DNA of 64,000 nucleotides from Albifimbria verrucaria (taxonomy: Eukaryota > Ascomycota > Sordariomycetes > Hypocreales > Stachybotryaceae), in NCBI GenBank assembly GCA_020081605.1, contig JAHREC010000018.1, forward strand, positions 6,200,001 through 6,264,000, read 5' to 3'. Position numbers and translations under genes: made by a program. This document shows, piece by piece, positions 35,592 through 47,520 of this stretch. The stretch's first letter is position 1; each line of letters opens with the position of its first letter. The notes beneath the pieces were generated by a model. It made no database searches. It worked only from the letters and a program-made list of their open reading frames with translations, and was not told the origin of the DNA.

Positions 35592-36506
35592 GCGCTGTAT
35601 CAACGGTCCAGGGTCATTATGTTTACAGCATCTTGACCGTTGATGGCCAACGTACGAATGACTGGCAGTACAGTAAGTCTCAAGCTTTTCTTGAATTCCA
35701 GTTGCATACGAGTATCAGTTTGATTGACTTTAAAAATAGTTCGCCAAAACAATAACAACATTCAGCCTACCAAGCACTTTCTGAATGCTGGCGCTGATTT
35801 CCGCTGCAACTCTGGCTCATGGGCCAATGCTGGTCGTACCCAAGTGCGACAAGTGAATCCTGGACAGAGAATTGGCTTTAAACTCTGGAACAATGGAAAA
35901 ATTCTTCATCCCGGCCCCATGACTATTCACATGTCCAGGGCTCCTGGTGACGTGCGTCAATACCAGGGTGATGGAGACTGGTTCAAAGTCTACCAAGATA
36001 TCATTTGTGGACCACAAAACCCGCTCAGAGATACAGATTGGTGCAGCTGGGATAAAGCTGAAGTCAGCTTTGTGTTGCCTCGTGATACTCCTCCTGGCCA
36101 ATATTTGGTGCGAGTCGAGCATATTGCCATTCATGGAGCACAGAGTGCCGACACCGAGTTTTACTTTACATGTGCTCAGATTGAAGTAACAGGTAGTGGC
36201 ACAGGCCGTCCTGGGCCCCTTGTTAAGATTCCTGGCTTGTATAACAGGGAGGACCCGGCCCTTCGATTCTTTATTTATGGCGCTCGCAGCTACCCCTACA
36301 CTAATATTGGCCAGCATTCTGTTTGGACCGGTGGTGGCAGTGGGAACCCAACAAACCCTACAAACCCGACAAATCCTAACCCAGGCAATGGTGGAAGCGC
36401 TCCTCTTTACGGGCAGTGTGGAGGTTCTGGTTGGACTGGCCCAACCACGTGCGCTTCAGGTAGATGTGTTGCATCCAATGAGTGGTACTCGCAGTGTGTT
36501 CCTTGA
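35555..36506 (+). CDS. AA9 lytic polysaccharide monooxygenase with CBM1
   Basis: A secreted copper enzyme that oxidatively cleaves cellulose or related beta-glucans. A 20-residue signal peptide ([20 protein letters not shown]) is followed directly by His, the first ligand of the histidine brace. The second His lies in [13 protein letters not shown], and the axial Tyr in [14 protein letters not shown]. Other family blocks are [20 protein letters not shown] and [30 protein letters not shown] linker leads to a C-terminal CBM1 ([19 protein letters not shown], then [12 protein letters not shown]) that binds crystalline cellulose. One intron (35673-35739); 294 residues; frame intact. It is likely induced on plant biomass. 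Confidence 0.96.
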
Positions 36507-37409
36507 ACTAGGCTCTCCCAACCTAACCATACAGATATTTGGAATTCAAGCAGGAAACAGCTCTCGCTTTTTGCTTTTATCTCTTGGTGGAAAGGAAAAC
36601 CGTTCCCAAAGCAGGCTGTTCCATTCTACGCAAGCCGTTAGGTACTGTTTACCAGTACATAAATCCCATTTTAGGGAACAGCAGTCACCTTGGAGAGAAA
36701 GTTTTTGTATATAGCTTCTTTTCCTCTTCACTCATTTGGCATTGCGTCTCATTATATTTACATAAGACATATAAAATGTCATCACAGCTCATCAGCATCT
36801 TTGGTGGAATGGATTGCCGTTTCTCAGTCCAATTACTGTTCGTCTCAAAAAATCATTGCAGTGATAACCTTGCCACAATAGCTCGAGCTACACTCGTTTT
36901 AAGTGTCATCAATACCAAGGGTTATGCTCGACCGAAATCGACAATCTACATAATTCTATTGGGATTGCAGACAAACGTGATGGTAATTTCAGATTGTATT
37001 TCTAGATCTTAGACCAATCTACCTTAGGTAAATATGTTATTCATAAAGAATCCACTCAACTCCTAGAAACCTTTCTTGGTGGCGTCGTGCTGTCTTGGGC
37101 AGCAGTCGCTTAAATAGCTTGATCCTCTCAGTCAATCCAGAAGATCCAACATCTAATAACCTGCGTAACAAATCGCCCCTAAAAATATGGCAGAATATTA
37201 CTGCCAGCTCTTATCATAAGAAGTAATCATGAGACTCCATGAACACCAATATCCCTTTGTTGTTTAAGCTGGTATTCCTTTTCCACTTTGAAAAACTCCT
37301 AATTTCCACCCCAATCCGGCCCAAAATACTCCTAGGTAAATTTTTACAGGTATAAAAGTAAATGGCGTTTGCCCCGGTTGTGAATTGAATGTTTCATTAA
37401 TTTCTTCCT
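36507..37409. other. Convergent intergenic region
   Basis: This lies between the 3' ends of the LPMO and receptor genes. Open frames at 36539-37012 and 36196-36714 overlap or follow the LPMO gene and show no homology. Confidence 0.4.
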
Positions 37410-38876
37410 TTAATGTTCTGGTCGACTTTCCGCTAGCTCTGTCATGCTCTCGGTTTCGTAAGCTTTCATCGATCTGTTGCCTGTGCGGTATGGTGCTTGA
37501 CTATGCCTGTGGTGGCTGTGATGGACATGATGTGGCATGGATGGCGCCATTCCACCGACAAAGTCCTTGACATCTGGACGGCGCCCCATCTTGAGATCAT
37601 TGACAAGGTTTTTCGTGGCACTCCAGGTGGTTACCATGTAAATGATGGCGTTCCAGAACCCTTGCAATGGAAGAACAAGTGCACTCATGAATTCTAGAGC
37701 TGTTGATGACGTTTTGTTATGTGTCAGGCTGAATACACGATTGGCACTCGATGGGATCCAGGTGATGAGCATGGCGGTAAAGAAGAGAATGGCACATTTC
37801 GTGTACTGCCAAGCCGCCCTGTTGATATCATGGTATCTCTTCCGCATATCGTTGGCGTTGGCATCACCTCCGTACGGTGCTGTCGCGTGAGAAGACCGAG
37901 CAAGAGCCGATGCGTTCTGGGCCGAGGGAGTGATGTCGTCATTGTCTCTATGGCCTCTATTGGCTGAAATATGGACCGAGTAGGCACCAGCACCTGGAGT
38001 GCTTGGAACATTGCCTTGTTGCCCCCGCCCAGGGACTGCATGTGTATGGCATCGTTGGGTTTCATGGCTTCGATCGTAACCGACACTTGAGTAGTTTTGA
38101 TAGTGGCAATCGCTTCACTTCGAGTTGTAAAATCCTGGTCGGTTGATTGAAAGCCACCAAGTTCCTTTCGCTTACGGTAGATGGTGTGACCGGCTCGAAT
38201 GTAAATGAAGAACGTGAGTCCAACAACAAGCCTGAGGACTGTTAGAAGCAGGAATCAAGGTAAACTGCAAATTCCAAGTTCAACTTACCAGACAGGACCG
38301 TAGAAAGTAATGATGCGCCATATACCCCACTCACGACTCACCCAGCACCAGAGGGAAGCGTCACCATAGACCCTCACACCGTTCTCGTTCTTGACGAAGA
38401 GGTAGGTCACAGCAGGAATAAAAGGGATGCCATAGCATCCAAGAAGATATGGAATCTCCATCCTGCGCAGTCGCCGAGCATCAAACCTGAAATAAAATGT
38501 CAAGTAGACATTGATAGCCATGGCCAAGGTCCAGAGAGCATCAGCAGGTAGGAACCTAGGAAAGTTAGCCTATTGGATAACACCAGTGCTACTAAATCGG
38601 AGGCACAAACCACTGGATAAGGAAGCCTTGCGTCTGGCAACCGGCAGAGTTGGGATGCTCTATGTATGATCTTGACATTAAAGTGCCGACATTGCTCATC
38701 ATGTTGCCGAACGAAGCGTAGAAGACCAGTCGGTTGATAGGTTTGTGGAAGGTCTTAGACATGATAAACGTGGCAATGACGAATGTGGAGCCAAGGAGTG
38801 ACAGCACCGAGCACACCCGCTCAATAATGCTGATTGCATTGAGATGCGACTCATCGATAGACCGTGACGCCAACAT
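37410..38876 (-). CDS. Seven-transmembrane receptor, cAMP-receptor-like (class V type)
   Basis: A G-protein-coupled receptor from ATG 38876. Transmembrane segments include IIERVCSVLSLLGSTFVIAT, INRLVFYASFGNMMSNVG, DALWTLAMAINVYLTFYFRF, YLLGCYGIPFIPAVTYLFV, IITFYGPVWLVVGLTFFIYI, then after a long third loop CAILFFTAMLITWIPSSANR and LVLPLQGFWNAIIYMVT. Features matching Dictyostelium cAR-like fungal receptors are the RAGHTIYRKRKEL motif after TM5 and the WIPSSANR end of TM6. Two introns lie in the TM2-TM5 region. One base is missing in GGGGG (38022-38026, coding strand) within the third loop; restoring it joins both halves. It signals through heterotrimeric G proteins; the ligand is unknown. Confidence 0.85.
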
Positions 38877-41800
38877 GTCGGCAGGTCCAAATAGAGTTGT
38901 TCGACTGAAGCATGAGCGGCAGGCAAACAAAGGGAGATGGATGGTCTGGATGAATTTTCCGCGAGATCGTCCCGACGCACGCTTATTATGGAGAGAGAGA
39001 CGGGGTGCTTGCAATCCACGTTTTCCTGCGAACCCTTACTTCGGTTTGTGTGGCGCACCCAGGCCCATGATAACGGTCAAGGATGTTGACCAACCTTCAA
39101 TGCTGGTTAGCCTGTTCCGGTTTAGGTAGACTTGCTTTGAATCATGGTCGAGTGCTAAAGCTTGGGGTAAGGAATAGGGGCGAGCAGATCGGCTAGTGTA
39201 CGGGCTAAGCGAAGCAGAAAGGTGACGGGCTTGGTTGAGTGGTTTCAGCACCTGCACTTTTCATGGGATTGGAACATTCATTGAAGAATTCTGAAAAAGT
39301 CTGGTTGCCCTTTCAACATGAGCGATCAACCGAGGTGGAGTTGGATCGGGGAACCAGCGGCAGGCAGAGAGATGAGAATGTTACGAATGTCCAAGGGGCT
39401 AGAACCGATGAGCGGGTTCGACAAGGGGTGCAGGACCATACCGGAGGGCTGGATGAAGTTCTGTCGCGTGTGAGTGGAGGTTGCGGAGAACCCTGACTGC
39501 TATTTGGCTAGGGAAGAAGTCAGCGGTCAGCGGTCAGCAGCCCGTCAGCCTCGGAACCGGGGAGGAAAGGATGATGCATACCGAGCCATTGCTAGGGGTG
39601 GAGTCATTTCCCAATGTTATTACGGCCCGAGATGGCATCAACCATCGCTCTGTCGACATGACTGGAACATGCCTGTATCGACAGGCAAGCCTGCGCACAC
39701 ACGGTTCAGTGTGAACCAAGGGTTGTCCCTTAACCGAGATGCCCATCTGAGCGCAACGTGCATCTCCAGTTCTGCAGCCTCGGATTGGTGCAGGGTTCGG
39801 CCGTGGCGTCTTTAGTCTCTGGTCCAATGTAACTGTCGACCATTCCTACGGGATTGGGCCATGCAGTTCCGAACCCCTACGGGGTACCTTCTGCTTACCA
39901 GCAGACCAGACCGAACCGTGCGAAGGACGTTTCTGTGACAGTGGGCTCAACTGAGCAACATGTTCCAATCCGCTGACCGTCACGGCCTTGCCGCTCTCCC
40001 AAATCGCACCCAACGGTATTCTTGCCTAGATGGCAATTCTGACTGTTGGATTGTGGTCCGTGCCATTCGATTATCCTTCGTCTGACGATTGAGCCTTGTC
40101 CCGATCCGAGGATCTCCTCAGCTGGTGGCTGTTCGTGCGCCCTTCCAGGTCAGGTAGTCTTTCCCGAGTAGGACGAAACGCGCCACAGTGTTCTATTACC
40201 GGGACCATGTATTAAAGGGGACGCCGGGACGCGGCGCTCGACTTTCAGCGGTAGGAGCCAGAGCCCATGGTGGCTCAAGGTGCCGGGGTGGCTAGTCATT
40301 TGTAGTGTGAAATGCATTGTGGCTTACAGGAATCACCCACCCCGGACAGCAGATTGCCCGAACCGAGGGAATGTGTACTGTTGGCTTCCTAGCACATCCT
40401 TGCAGGATCTCACAACAGTATCAGCTTCAAATAGTCTCTCTTTCGATTGAGTAGGACAGGATATAAAGTTTGGTTCATGTTGTAATCTTGGGGCATTGCC
40501 AAGGCAATCTTGTTTCACCAGTCGAGCGGGGAATGTGCTGCTGAACGAACCCATGCCTTGCAAGGCTATATTGAAGGCTCCATACCTTCCAGTTTTGAGT
40601 TAGTGACGGCCAAGGCTTCGTTGGTGAAGAGCCGCAAGCATGTGTCCCCGCATTCTGCTCAATCGATATACAAATTCCTGTCATTAAATGGAGAGATGGA
40701 GACAGGTGGATTTCTGGATCGACCCAACGGCGCGTTGGTCTGATCAAGCCGAATGCATATGCTATTAGCTGGGATTCTATCTCATTGAATGTCCGAGGGG
40801 CACGTCTACATAATAGACATGGATCTGATCCAATTGAAGCCGGGGAAAACTAGTGACACTGGCTAGCTAGCAAATTAGCCGGTGCTAGAAGTTACAGCAT
40901 TTAGTGACTTTACGAAGATCTACATAACTTATCTACCGCCGACAGAGCGATGTTAAGTTTCTTTATGTATCGACGTGTTGGCTAAGATATTGCGGGTCCA
41001 TCATATTGATGTGCCCCTCGGACATTCAATGAGATCAATCGTTTGGACATCAGAGAATGAAGCTTCGATCAGCCAGGTTGAGGAACATCATAACCACAGG
41101 GCCGCCTCTCGAAAAAGCCATCATTAAAATGTCCTTTCGGAAGCATTTGTTATTTGACGTGAACAGGTTTGATAACAAAAGTCGTTCTCGAAACCCATGA
41201 AGCTAATGGCCCAGACCTGTCAGATGCAGAATCTGGTGCATCGCGTAATTTTCTCGTATTACGTACTAGATCATGCGACCGGGGTGTCATGTACTGGGTA
41301 TTGAAACTATTGACATCTTGGCCACTGTCTTGGTATTCGGAGATTGCAACACCTAGGCAACGGACAACCTCATCTAGGCTGAATTAGAAAAGCATATCCG
41401 TGGTCCAAGACTGATATCCGGACTTGCCGGGATATCTACAGGCGGGCATCTCTGCCCCTTGGCTTCAGGATGAGACTATTCCACGTCTCGAGTCGAGTTA
41501 GGAATTTCGCTAAGGTGCAAGACAACTTGGATCGTGTATAGTGCAGCATTATCCTCCATTTCCTCCACCCCGTAGCCTTGATACCAAACTCCTCCATCAC
41601 ACAGTAAGCAGTTACGATTCAGATGTTTTTGTTCTTCACCAAATATTACATTGGTAACCATGATGTCGAAATATCCTTATAAGCCTAGAATGTTTGTAAT
41701 GAGTCAGGAAAGAGCTGAGAGATGTGGTGTTCACTTCCCTAGACCCATTTTCCCATAACAGTGAGCATTGAGCAGTTTGGCATTTATATAGATACTACAT

Positions 41801-43227
41801 AGTAGTTGTATTCGTAATTCACTTGCTACTGGGCATGTTGCTTTGTTCTTGCTGTTTGGTGCATAACTCTGTGCCATCGCGTTGACATTGATGTCAAAGC
41901 TTCCCTCCATTTGGCTTGTTTACAGTGTTCCATAGTGTTGAACTGTTGGTGACCGTCTCACGAAAACAACCATGCCTCCTCAATCTTTGTAAGTCTCGGT
42001 TATCTTGCTTGGAAGTCTTATCAATCACATGACTCTCACCTGGCGTAGGCACATAGGCTATATTTAGGTCAGGTCAGGTGTCTTTCAGATCTTTGTGCAA
42101 AAAGGAATCTGCCAGTGATCTAGCCTTGACAGTTTGGTTCTACCGTAGCCTTGGCTAAACACGCATCTGGGCAGCTTCTCTTTGGAGACGCACGCCAATG
42201 TAGAACATTATCGGTAGTGAAGTTGTTCCGCCTTACACCCCACCCCTTTTTCTTATCGCCTGCATGAGGCTGAGGATGTGTATGAAGGAATGGGGCTGGC
42301 GCATCTTCGCGCCTTGGATGACTTAATTTTGGATGGCACATTCCCTCGCGCGTTTCCCAGAGTAAGCCTTAATACAAGAAAACACGACTCAATGATGCGC
42401 CAGGCTTCCTTATCTTGCCAACAGCTATATGCGATTTATTATGCAATCAATTGACACTCAACGCCTGTTGATCAAGTACGATACGAGAATGATCCTAGTT
42501 TTTCACAATGGGAGCGCTTGTCGAAGAAACCTTGATTCAATTGAAGGATTAGCTGATAGTCTTACACCTAATAGTGTCAAAAGAAGTCTCAGTGGGAAAC
42601 ATAGCCTCGTTATGTGTGGGATTGAGCCCGCTCCCCAAGGTCTATAAACTGGCAGGTGATGCCGTAGAGTTTGTGGCATCTCATCAACACACTAGGAACC
42701 AACGCATAAAAACCAATGAGATCTTACTAAAAGCAAATAATATATTTGAGAGTCATATTCTTTGCCCAATGAATTTTCAGTGATTCATAGATGAAGTGAA
42801 AGAATACTGAACAAGAGGCTAAGAGGTTATCCTGTCAAGAAGTGTCATCAAACCGCTGGCGTTTATGCCCTTGTCAAGTGACATGCATGGGCCGTGACTG
42901 TCAACGGACTAGTTATTCCTTGCTAAATTCTTCATGCATTCTAAATTGAACGATAGGTTTGGCCGTTTCAATCTGAACTTCGCTGTGCTTCATGGGTGAG
43001 TCTATTATTCGATCCGTGCACGACTTTCTTTTGTACAGAGTCAAGCAAATCGTAGTAGTGCCAGGTTAGAAATGAGGCTCAGGCCTGGGACAAGATACAA
43101 ACTTTATGAGAGCTCGGCTGGTCAGCCCTCCCATCTACTCGATATTATTGACATTACAATGAATCTCCACCCAAATACATATGGCTAGCGTACTGCTCGA
43201 CAGGATGTTCAACCACGCCGCTTGCAA
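38877..43227. other. Gene-poor 4.3-kb stretch
   Basis: No supported gene in the longest empty stretch of the window. The part at 38900-40300 is relatively GC-rich with many short ORFs on both strands and may be a long 5' leader or promoter of the receptor gene. A small tandem GTCAGCG cluster stands at about 39521-39540. A MITE-like element lies at 40779-41035. A 69-residue plus ORF at 42574-42783 shows nothing I can name. Confidence 0.45.
40779..41035. mobile_element. MITE-like element with 25-bp perfect terminal inverted repeats
   Basis: The 25 bases at 40779-40803 (ATCTCATTGAATGTCCGAGG plus GGCAC) are repeated exactly, in reverse complement, at 41011-41035. The whole unit is 257 bp with no ORF. 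Just inside the left arm is a small hairpin (GTCTACATAATAGAC). I could not find a target-site duplication, so the class is open. It could also be the eroded remnant of a larger DNA transposon. Confidence 0.65.
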
Positions 43228-43949
43228 TTACTTCAAGAGCTTCCACGATCCTGTTTCAGACCAGATTCTCGCATACCATTGGTGCAACTCTTCCATCCAT
43301 GCCGGCATAGGCCCCTTGTGCCCTGGAATTGACCCTTGGCTGGAAAATAGACAGCTTCTGAGTCGGAGCTCAACCTCTTCCCTGTCTTTGTCGACGACGG
43401 CACTGATGGAAAACAGACCATCTGAGCCTCGCAGACCTTGGTTGCGAGGTGAATCGCCACAACGAACCGTAATAGTAGTCGGGGTCTTTTCAACAACCTC
43501 GAAGTGGTCTGTGATGTATGTGCCCTTTTCGTACTTGTCCTCTGCCAGTTGAGACTTGCTCCAGAGCTGCTGTGCAGTCTCAGGACCCTTCCATTTCAAT
43601 TCCAGATATTTACGTTGAATGGCAAATCCTAAGCTGTCAGTACGAGTGCATGTGGGAGGATGAGTCCCTGCTTACCGAGTCCGCTCCAGACACCACGGCA
43701 GAATTCCAGAGCCAGGTCACCTTCTTTCTCCAGGAGTTCCGGACGGATCTTGCTCAATGGGATCCTCTTGATGCAGACATCCTGGGTGCCGGGATTGCCT
43801 GACGGGTTGTAACGTTTGTAGACTGAAGACTTCCAAAGCGAGTCTGACGCAGCCAATGGTGCTATGACTGGATTACGGGCGGCTAAGTAAGCGGCCGAGC
43901 CGGTAGTGGCAAGCAGGCCAGTGTAAATGCCCATACGCAGGATACCCAT
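43228..43949 (-). CDS. Conserved fungal protein of unknown function
   Basis: A 224-residue protein with one intron (43629-43675), frame intact. The N-terminus is hydrophobic (MGILRMGIYTGLLATTGSAA followed by YLAARNP), compatible with a membrane anchor or organelle targeting. The main body has the conserved-looking segments IRPELLEKEGDLALEFCRGV, ITDHFEVVEKTPTTITVRCG and GPMPAWMEELHQWYARI. I recognise the general pattern of a widespread ascomycete protein family but know no biochemical function. It is transcribed away from the GNAT-like gene at 44759, with about 800 bp between them. Confidence 0.75.
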
Positions 43950-44758
43950 GTTTGATAATTGAATGCTGACGCGGCTGTTTCGTTGAGCGAATGTGCATGA
44001 AGATTGATTGAGAGATTAATGTGGATCAAGAGCTGTTCTGATTAGCAAAGCAAGTTGCTGGGGTTCAAGATTCGATTACCCTGTAGTCTCTCTGCTGAGG
44101 CTCGGTCTCCTTGAATTATTCACAACCATTGCAAAACTGCATGTTCATTTTCTAGCATAAGATACACAAATGAGGTTATACTATAAATACAAGCTGAAAG
44201 AATTCTGGCCTCTTTCTTAGTATTGGAGCTCTTGGAACGAGCATTTTTGGTATGAACATTGCAATTTGCACAAGATATCAATCAATCCTCTTGAACCAAA
44301 TTCTTTGTTCCGAAACTCAACTACCTATCTTTGAGTGAGAGGTTAATGTCATTGGCAAGGGTTTGTAGAGCTCGGCTATTATTAGAGCTTTCTCATAACA
44401 TCTAGCATGCAATATGAATCTCTCTAACAATGCGGAGCTAAGATGTGGTCCATCACAAATTACGATTTCCACTGCCCCATTGTTGACAGGCGACTTCACA
44501 CGACCCATCAGCACTACGCTAACGCTCAATTTGGATTAAATTCAATTCTTTAAACCTCCAAAGCATGCACTTTCTACCGCACATCTGAGATTTACCCTTC
44601 AATTCTGGGTTGATTTACTCCTGCAGATATACGGTAATCCAACCTGACGACATACGCAATTCAATAATTCCTGATACTCCCATAGTTTTCCATGTGATAG
44701 CTTTTCTTCACAAAAACGTGCAGATCTACGGCCCTAAACACACCAATCAGGTCCCATC
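43950..44758. other. Divergent promoter region
   Basis: This is the upstream region of both the unknown gene (minus) and the GNAT-like gene (plus). No gene or clear motif was seen. Confidence 0.35.
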
Positions 44759-45545
44759 ATGGCGACAATAGCTCCTTGGATACAACGAGAGACCATTCAA
44801 GACGAAGTTCTAAGGGAAATATATGCCTCAGATCAGGATATCTACCCTGCGCCACTAACTTACGATCGCCTTAAAAGCTGGGCTGCTGCTTGTCCTGAGC
44901 TATCAATATCCTTTCGGGTGACGCCGACTGATGACGATGTCGACACAACATCCAGTCTTGTGGGCGTGGTCATTGTGCTGCCTTTGATTAGGAAGTACTG
45001 GGAGGAGCTTCGTGCGGGAAGTTGAAGGAAGTTGACATCGAACCCGCAACTATGTTTGCCAAGGCCCCTGCCGTAGATGTTGGACTCCACGTATTCCACG
45101 TGGAGCGATTTGCTGCGTTTGGTTCACTCGGAAAGCTGCGACATTTCGCCGAATTCGCAATGGAGAATGCACGAGATATCGCGCGGAAAAATGAATGGAG
45201 AGTTCTCGGCTATTCGGGTATTGACTCCTCTTTCTCTTCATCCTCATTTGGCCAGTCCACCGGATGTATATCTGTATCTCTTGCTAACCAAGCCATAGCA
45301 CTCACAGCAACCCCAGGGGTAGAACCTCGTGCGCGAGAATGGGGTTTCAGCCTACAGGATACGAGGAGATATTTATTACTAGCGAAACAAGCGACAATGG
45401 GACGCAAAAGGTTCAGATGGTCTATGTCTACCCGAATAACGTAGAAGACTCCAATTCAATGCCCAGCAGATTAGGCTCGGTTTTGACCAAGTCTGAGATG
45501 GTGGTTAGGAATCACAACGAAAGCTTTTGGCATGTAGCTAGCTGA
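44759..45545 (+). CDS. GNAT-fold conserved fungal protein
   Basis: It starts MATIAPWIQRETIQDEVLRE and continues with a substrate-side region (ELSISFRVTPTDDDVDTT), the beta-4-like strand SLVGVVIVLPLIRKYWEEL, then DVGLHVFHVERF, NEWRVLGYSALTATPGG and CARMGFQPTGYEE, an order typical of small fungal acetyltransferase-like proteins. A GT-AG intron (about 45220-45297) lies between GYS and ALTATP. Two G runs each lack one base (45016-45018 and 45316-45319). The C-terminal 40 residues after YVYPNNVED look non-conserved. Enzyme activity is uncertain because the acetyl-CoA loop is weak. Confidence 0.65.
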
Positions 45546-45886
45546 AACCAGGACTATGTTTGTCTGATGAAATGGAAACACCGTTTTGTTAGCATCCAAG
45601 ATGAACCATTTATAAAGTACGTGTCTAGAATACTTCTGAGGAGTAAAGCTGGAGCTAGAAAAATATTATCCATTGGAAAAAACACATAATCACCATGTAT
45701 CATTGAGCCGCTGAAGGATATACGTATTGGCATTAGCATTAGGATTCACGAGCTTGTGAGGTGGAGGGATGAGCTATGCTATTCCTTGATGCGAATTTCA
45801 TGCCAATCTACATGTTCTACGTTGCTAATCTTACAGATAGTAATGAGCCATATCTTTCTCACGCTACAGCTCCTTTTGCTAGCAAG
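45546..45886. other. Convergent intergenic region
   Basis: No gene was seen. Confidence 0.35.
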
Positions 45887-47027
45887 TTACTTATAATCAT
45901 AGAAACCAGAGCCTGTTTTCACACCCAATTGCCCTTGGTCCACATAGTCTTTCAAATATTGTCGTGGTTGTGGGGAATATCCTTCCTAGCATCCGCATAA
46001 TGCTGTTCAATGTCTAGGACAACATCGAGACCAACAACATCCATGAGCTCAAACGGTCCTTTGGGGTTTTAAGAACACCTCTGAAAATGGCGTCTATTTC
46101 CTCTGGGGTAGCAATACCTTCGGAGGCAGCCAAAGAGACTCTCGTTTTATAGCGGCCCAGATTCTGAATTATTTGGTCAGCTGGCTTCATAGTTTGGTTA
46201 GCCTCAGAGGAAGTAGGAATAATACCGATTGTAAATATATCCCATCGAAGGTTTCTTGACATGGAAAGGCGAGAATCCGTGCTCTTTGCTCTTTTCCATG
46301 ACCAAGTCTATACAGGATGGGTCCGTAGTTTGGTGACCCATCACTTCAAGCTCTATTTTTCTGGTTAATACCTCGGATGATGGTATTATGACCTAAAGAA
46401 ACATACCAGGAGTCTCTGGTGGCCAATCTGCGCGACGAAATTTGTCAATAAAGTTATTTTTAAAAGAATATTCGGCATTTGAATCCTTACATGAATGTGC
46501 ACTTAAGAATCGGCGTTCATTTTTAACGTCATTGTGTCAAGAATTTCTCCACATGTAAAACTGCTGGAATTAGATGCAATGACTACATCGTCTTCTGCTA
46601 CAGAATCAAGCTCCGCAATGACTTTTCGCTTCAAACTCAATTGCTCAGGAACACACTATTACAACGAAGATATATATCAGTAAGGGTTGAATTTTGAATA
46701 GGGGACAGATAGCACACCTCTGCTACTAGCCATGAGCTTTTCAACGCTGCATGGAGGCCGTCAGGAGCGTGGGTTACGATGTTACCCCATGTGGCATTCT
46801 CGCGAAGACTCGCTGCACGAAAACCCTGGACCGCTTTCAGGCTGGCCTGTAATTGATCTGGCTTAGCATCTACAAGATGGACAGTTCTTCCTTGACTTGA
46901 CCACTGAATCTTTGAATTAGCAGGTGAATCATGTTAATATTCAAGGTCTTATACTCACCATAAACGCCAGACGCCGGCCCTGGGTACCAGCACCAATTAT
47001 GGCAACGGCGGTACGAGAAACTGTCAT
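45887..47027 (-). CDS. 3-hydroxyacyl-CoA dehydrogenase-fold oxidoreductase (L-gulonate dehydrogenase-like)
   Basis: An NAD(P)-dependent dehydrogenase of about 320 residues. The Rossmann motif is in VAIIGAGTQGRRLAFMWSSQ (GxGxxG with G at the expected places), with the acidic residue of strand 2 in TVHLVDAKPDQ. Family blocks are CVPEQLSLKRKVIAELD, VIASNSSSFTCGEI, FHVKKPSMGYIYNR, and the C-terminal PFELMDVVGLDVVLDI and VDQGQLGVKTGSGFYDYK (stop 45887-45889). At least five introns are present. Four single-base deletions break frames (46520-46524, 46132-46134, 46058-46059 and about 45955). Relatives reduce or oxidise a 3-hydroxy acid, its CoA ester, L-gulonate or carnitine; I cannot choose. CGGATCCG sites lie 190-275 bp upstream of its start. 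Confidence 0.83.
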
Positions 47028-47218
47028 GCTTGGCGACACCTTTGACAGAACGTATAGAGAAACAAAAGTAGACAAAGTGAGAAGTACGAGACTACTTAAC
47101 AATAATGTTTGTAGAGGGTTTTTGCCAAGCTCATTTCAGTGGAAATAGTCCAGCACTTTCATAGCTCCAAAAATGGTATTCCAAATAAATATGGTTTGTG
47201 GTAGTGCATTAGGAGCGT

Positions 47219-47226
47219 CGGATCCG
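47219..47226. promoter_or_regulatory. CGGATCCG palindrome upstream of the dehydrogenase
   Basis: Two everted CGG/CCG half-sites abut with a 2-bp spacer, the half-site type bound by Zn2Cys6 dimers. Context GTCGGATCCGATGG. Confidence 0.4.
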
Positions 47227-47293
47227 ATGGGTGATGCAGTGCCTTGATTTTCCCCAGTGGTTACCTAAAATTGGTAGATGATCGGCACTCCAT

Positions 47294-47301
47294 CGGATCC
47301 G
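47294..47301. promoter_or_regulatory. Second CGGATCCG palindrome upstream of the dehydrogenase
   Basis: Context CATCGGATCCGGTG. Together with 47219-47226 it forms an imperfect larger inverted repeat (GGATCCGATGG ... CCATCGGATCC). Confidence 0.4.
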
Positions 47302-47520
47302 GTGTGTGTCGTTTAATCAGCCACTACACTGTACAGAAGACCCTAGTGGTGCTGCGTTTGAGTATAACAGAAAGTCTTAGAGACGGTAACAGTCATTCTA
47401 TAAGTGCTGCATATAATTTTGGCTGTCAATTATTTGAAAGACAATTACTAGCAAGTATGAGAGTGGCCATAAAATGTATTTAAACCTGCTATTAAGTTTA
47501 TGTTCGCTGTAAATAAAAAA

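Larger units (their letters stand above)
47028..47520. other. Intergenic region with two CGGATCCG sites
   Basis: This is the promoter region of the dehydrogenase gene and 3' side of the regulator gene. No ORF of note. The two palindromes are listed separately. Confidence 0.5.

Noticed and set aside
42574..42783. 69-residue ORF as part of a NACHT or ankyrin-type gene
   Set aside because: The resemblance is only to a generic hydrophobic start; no downstream domain was found.
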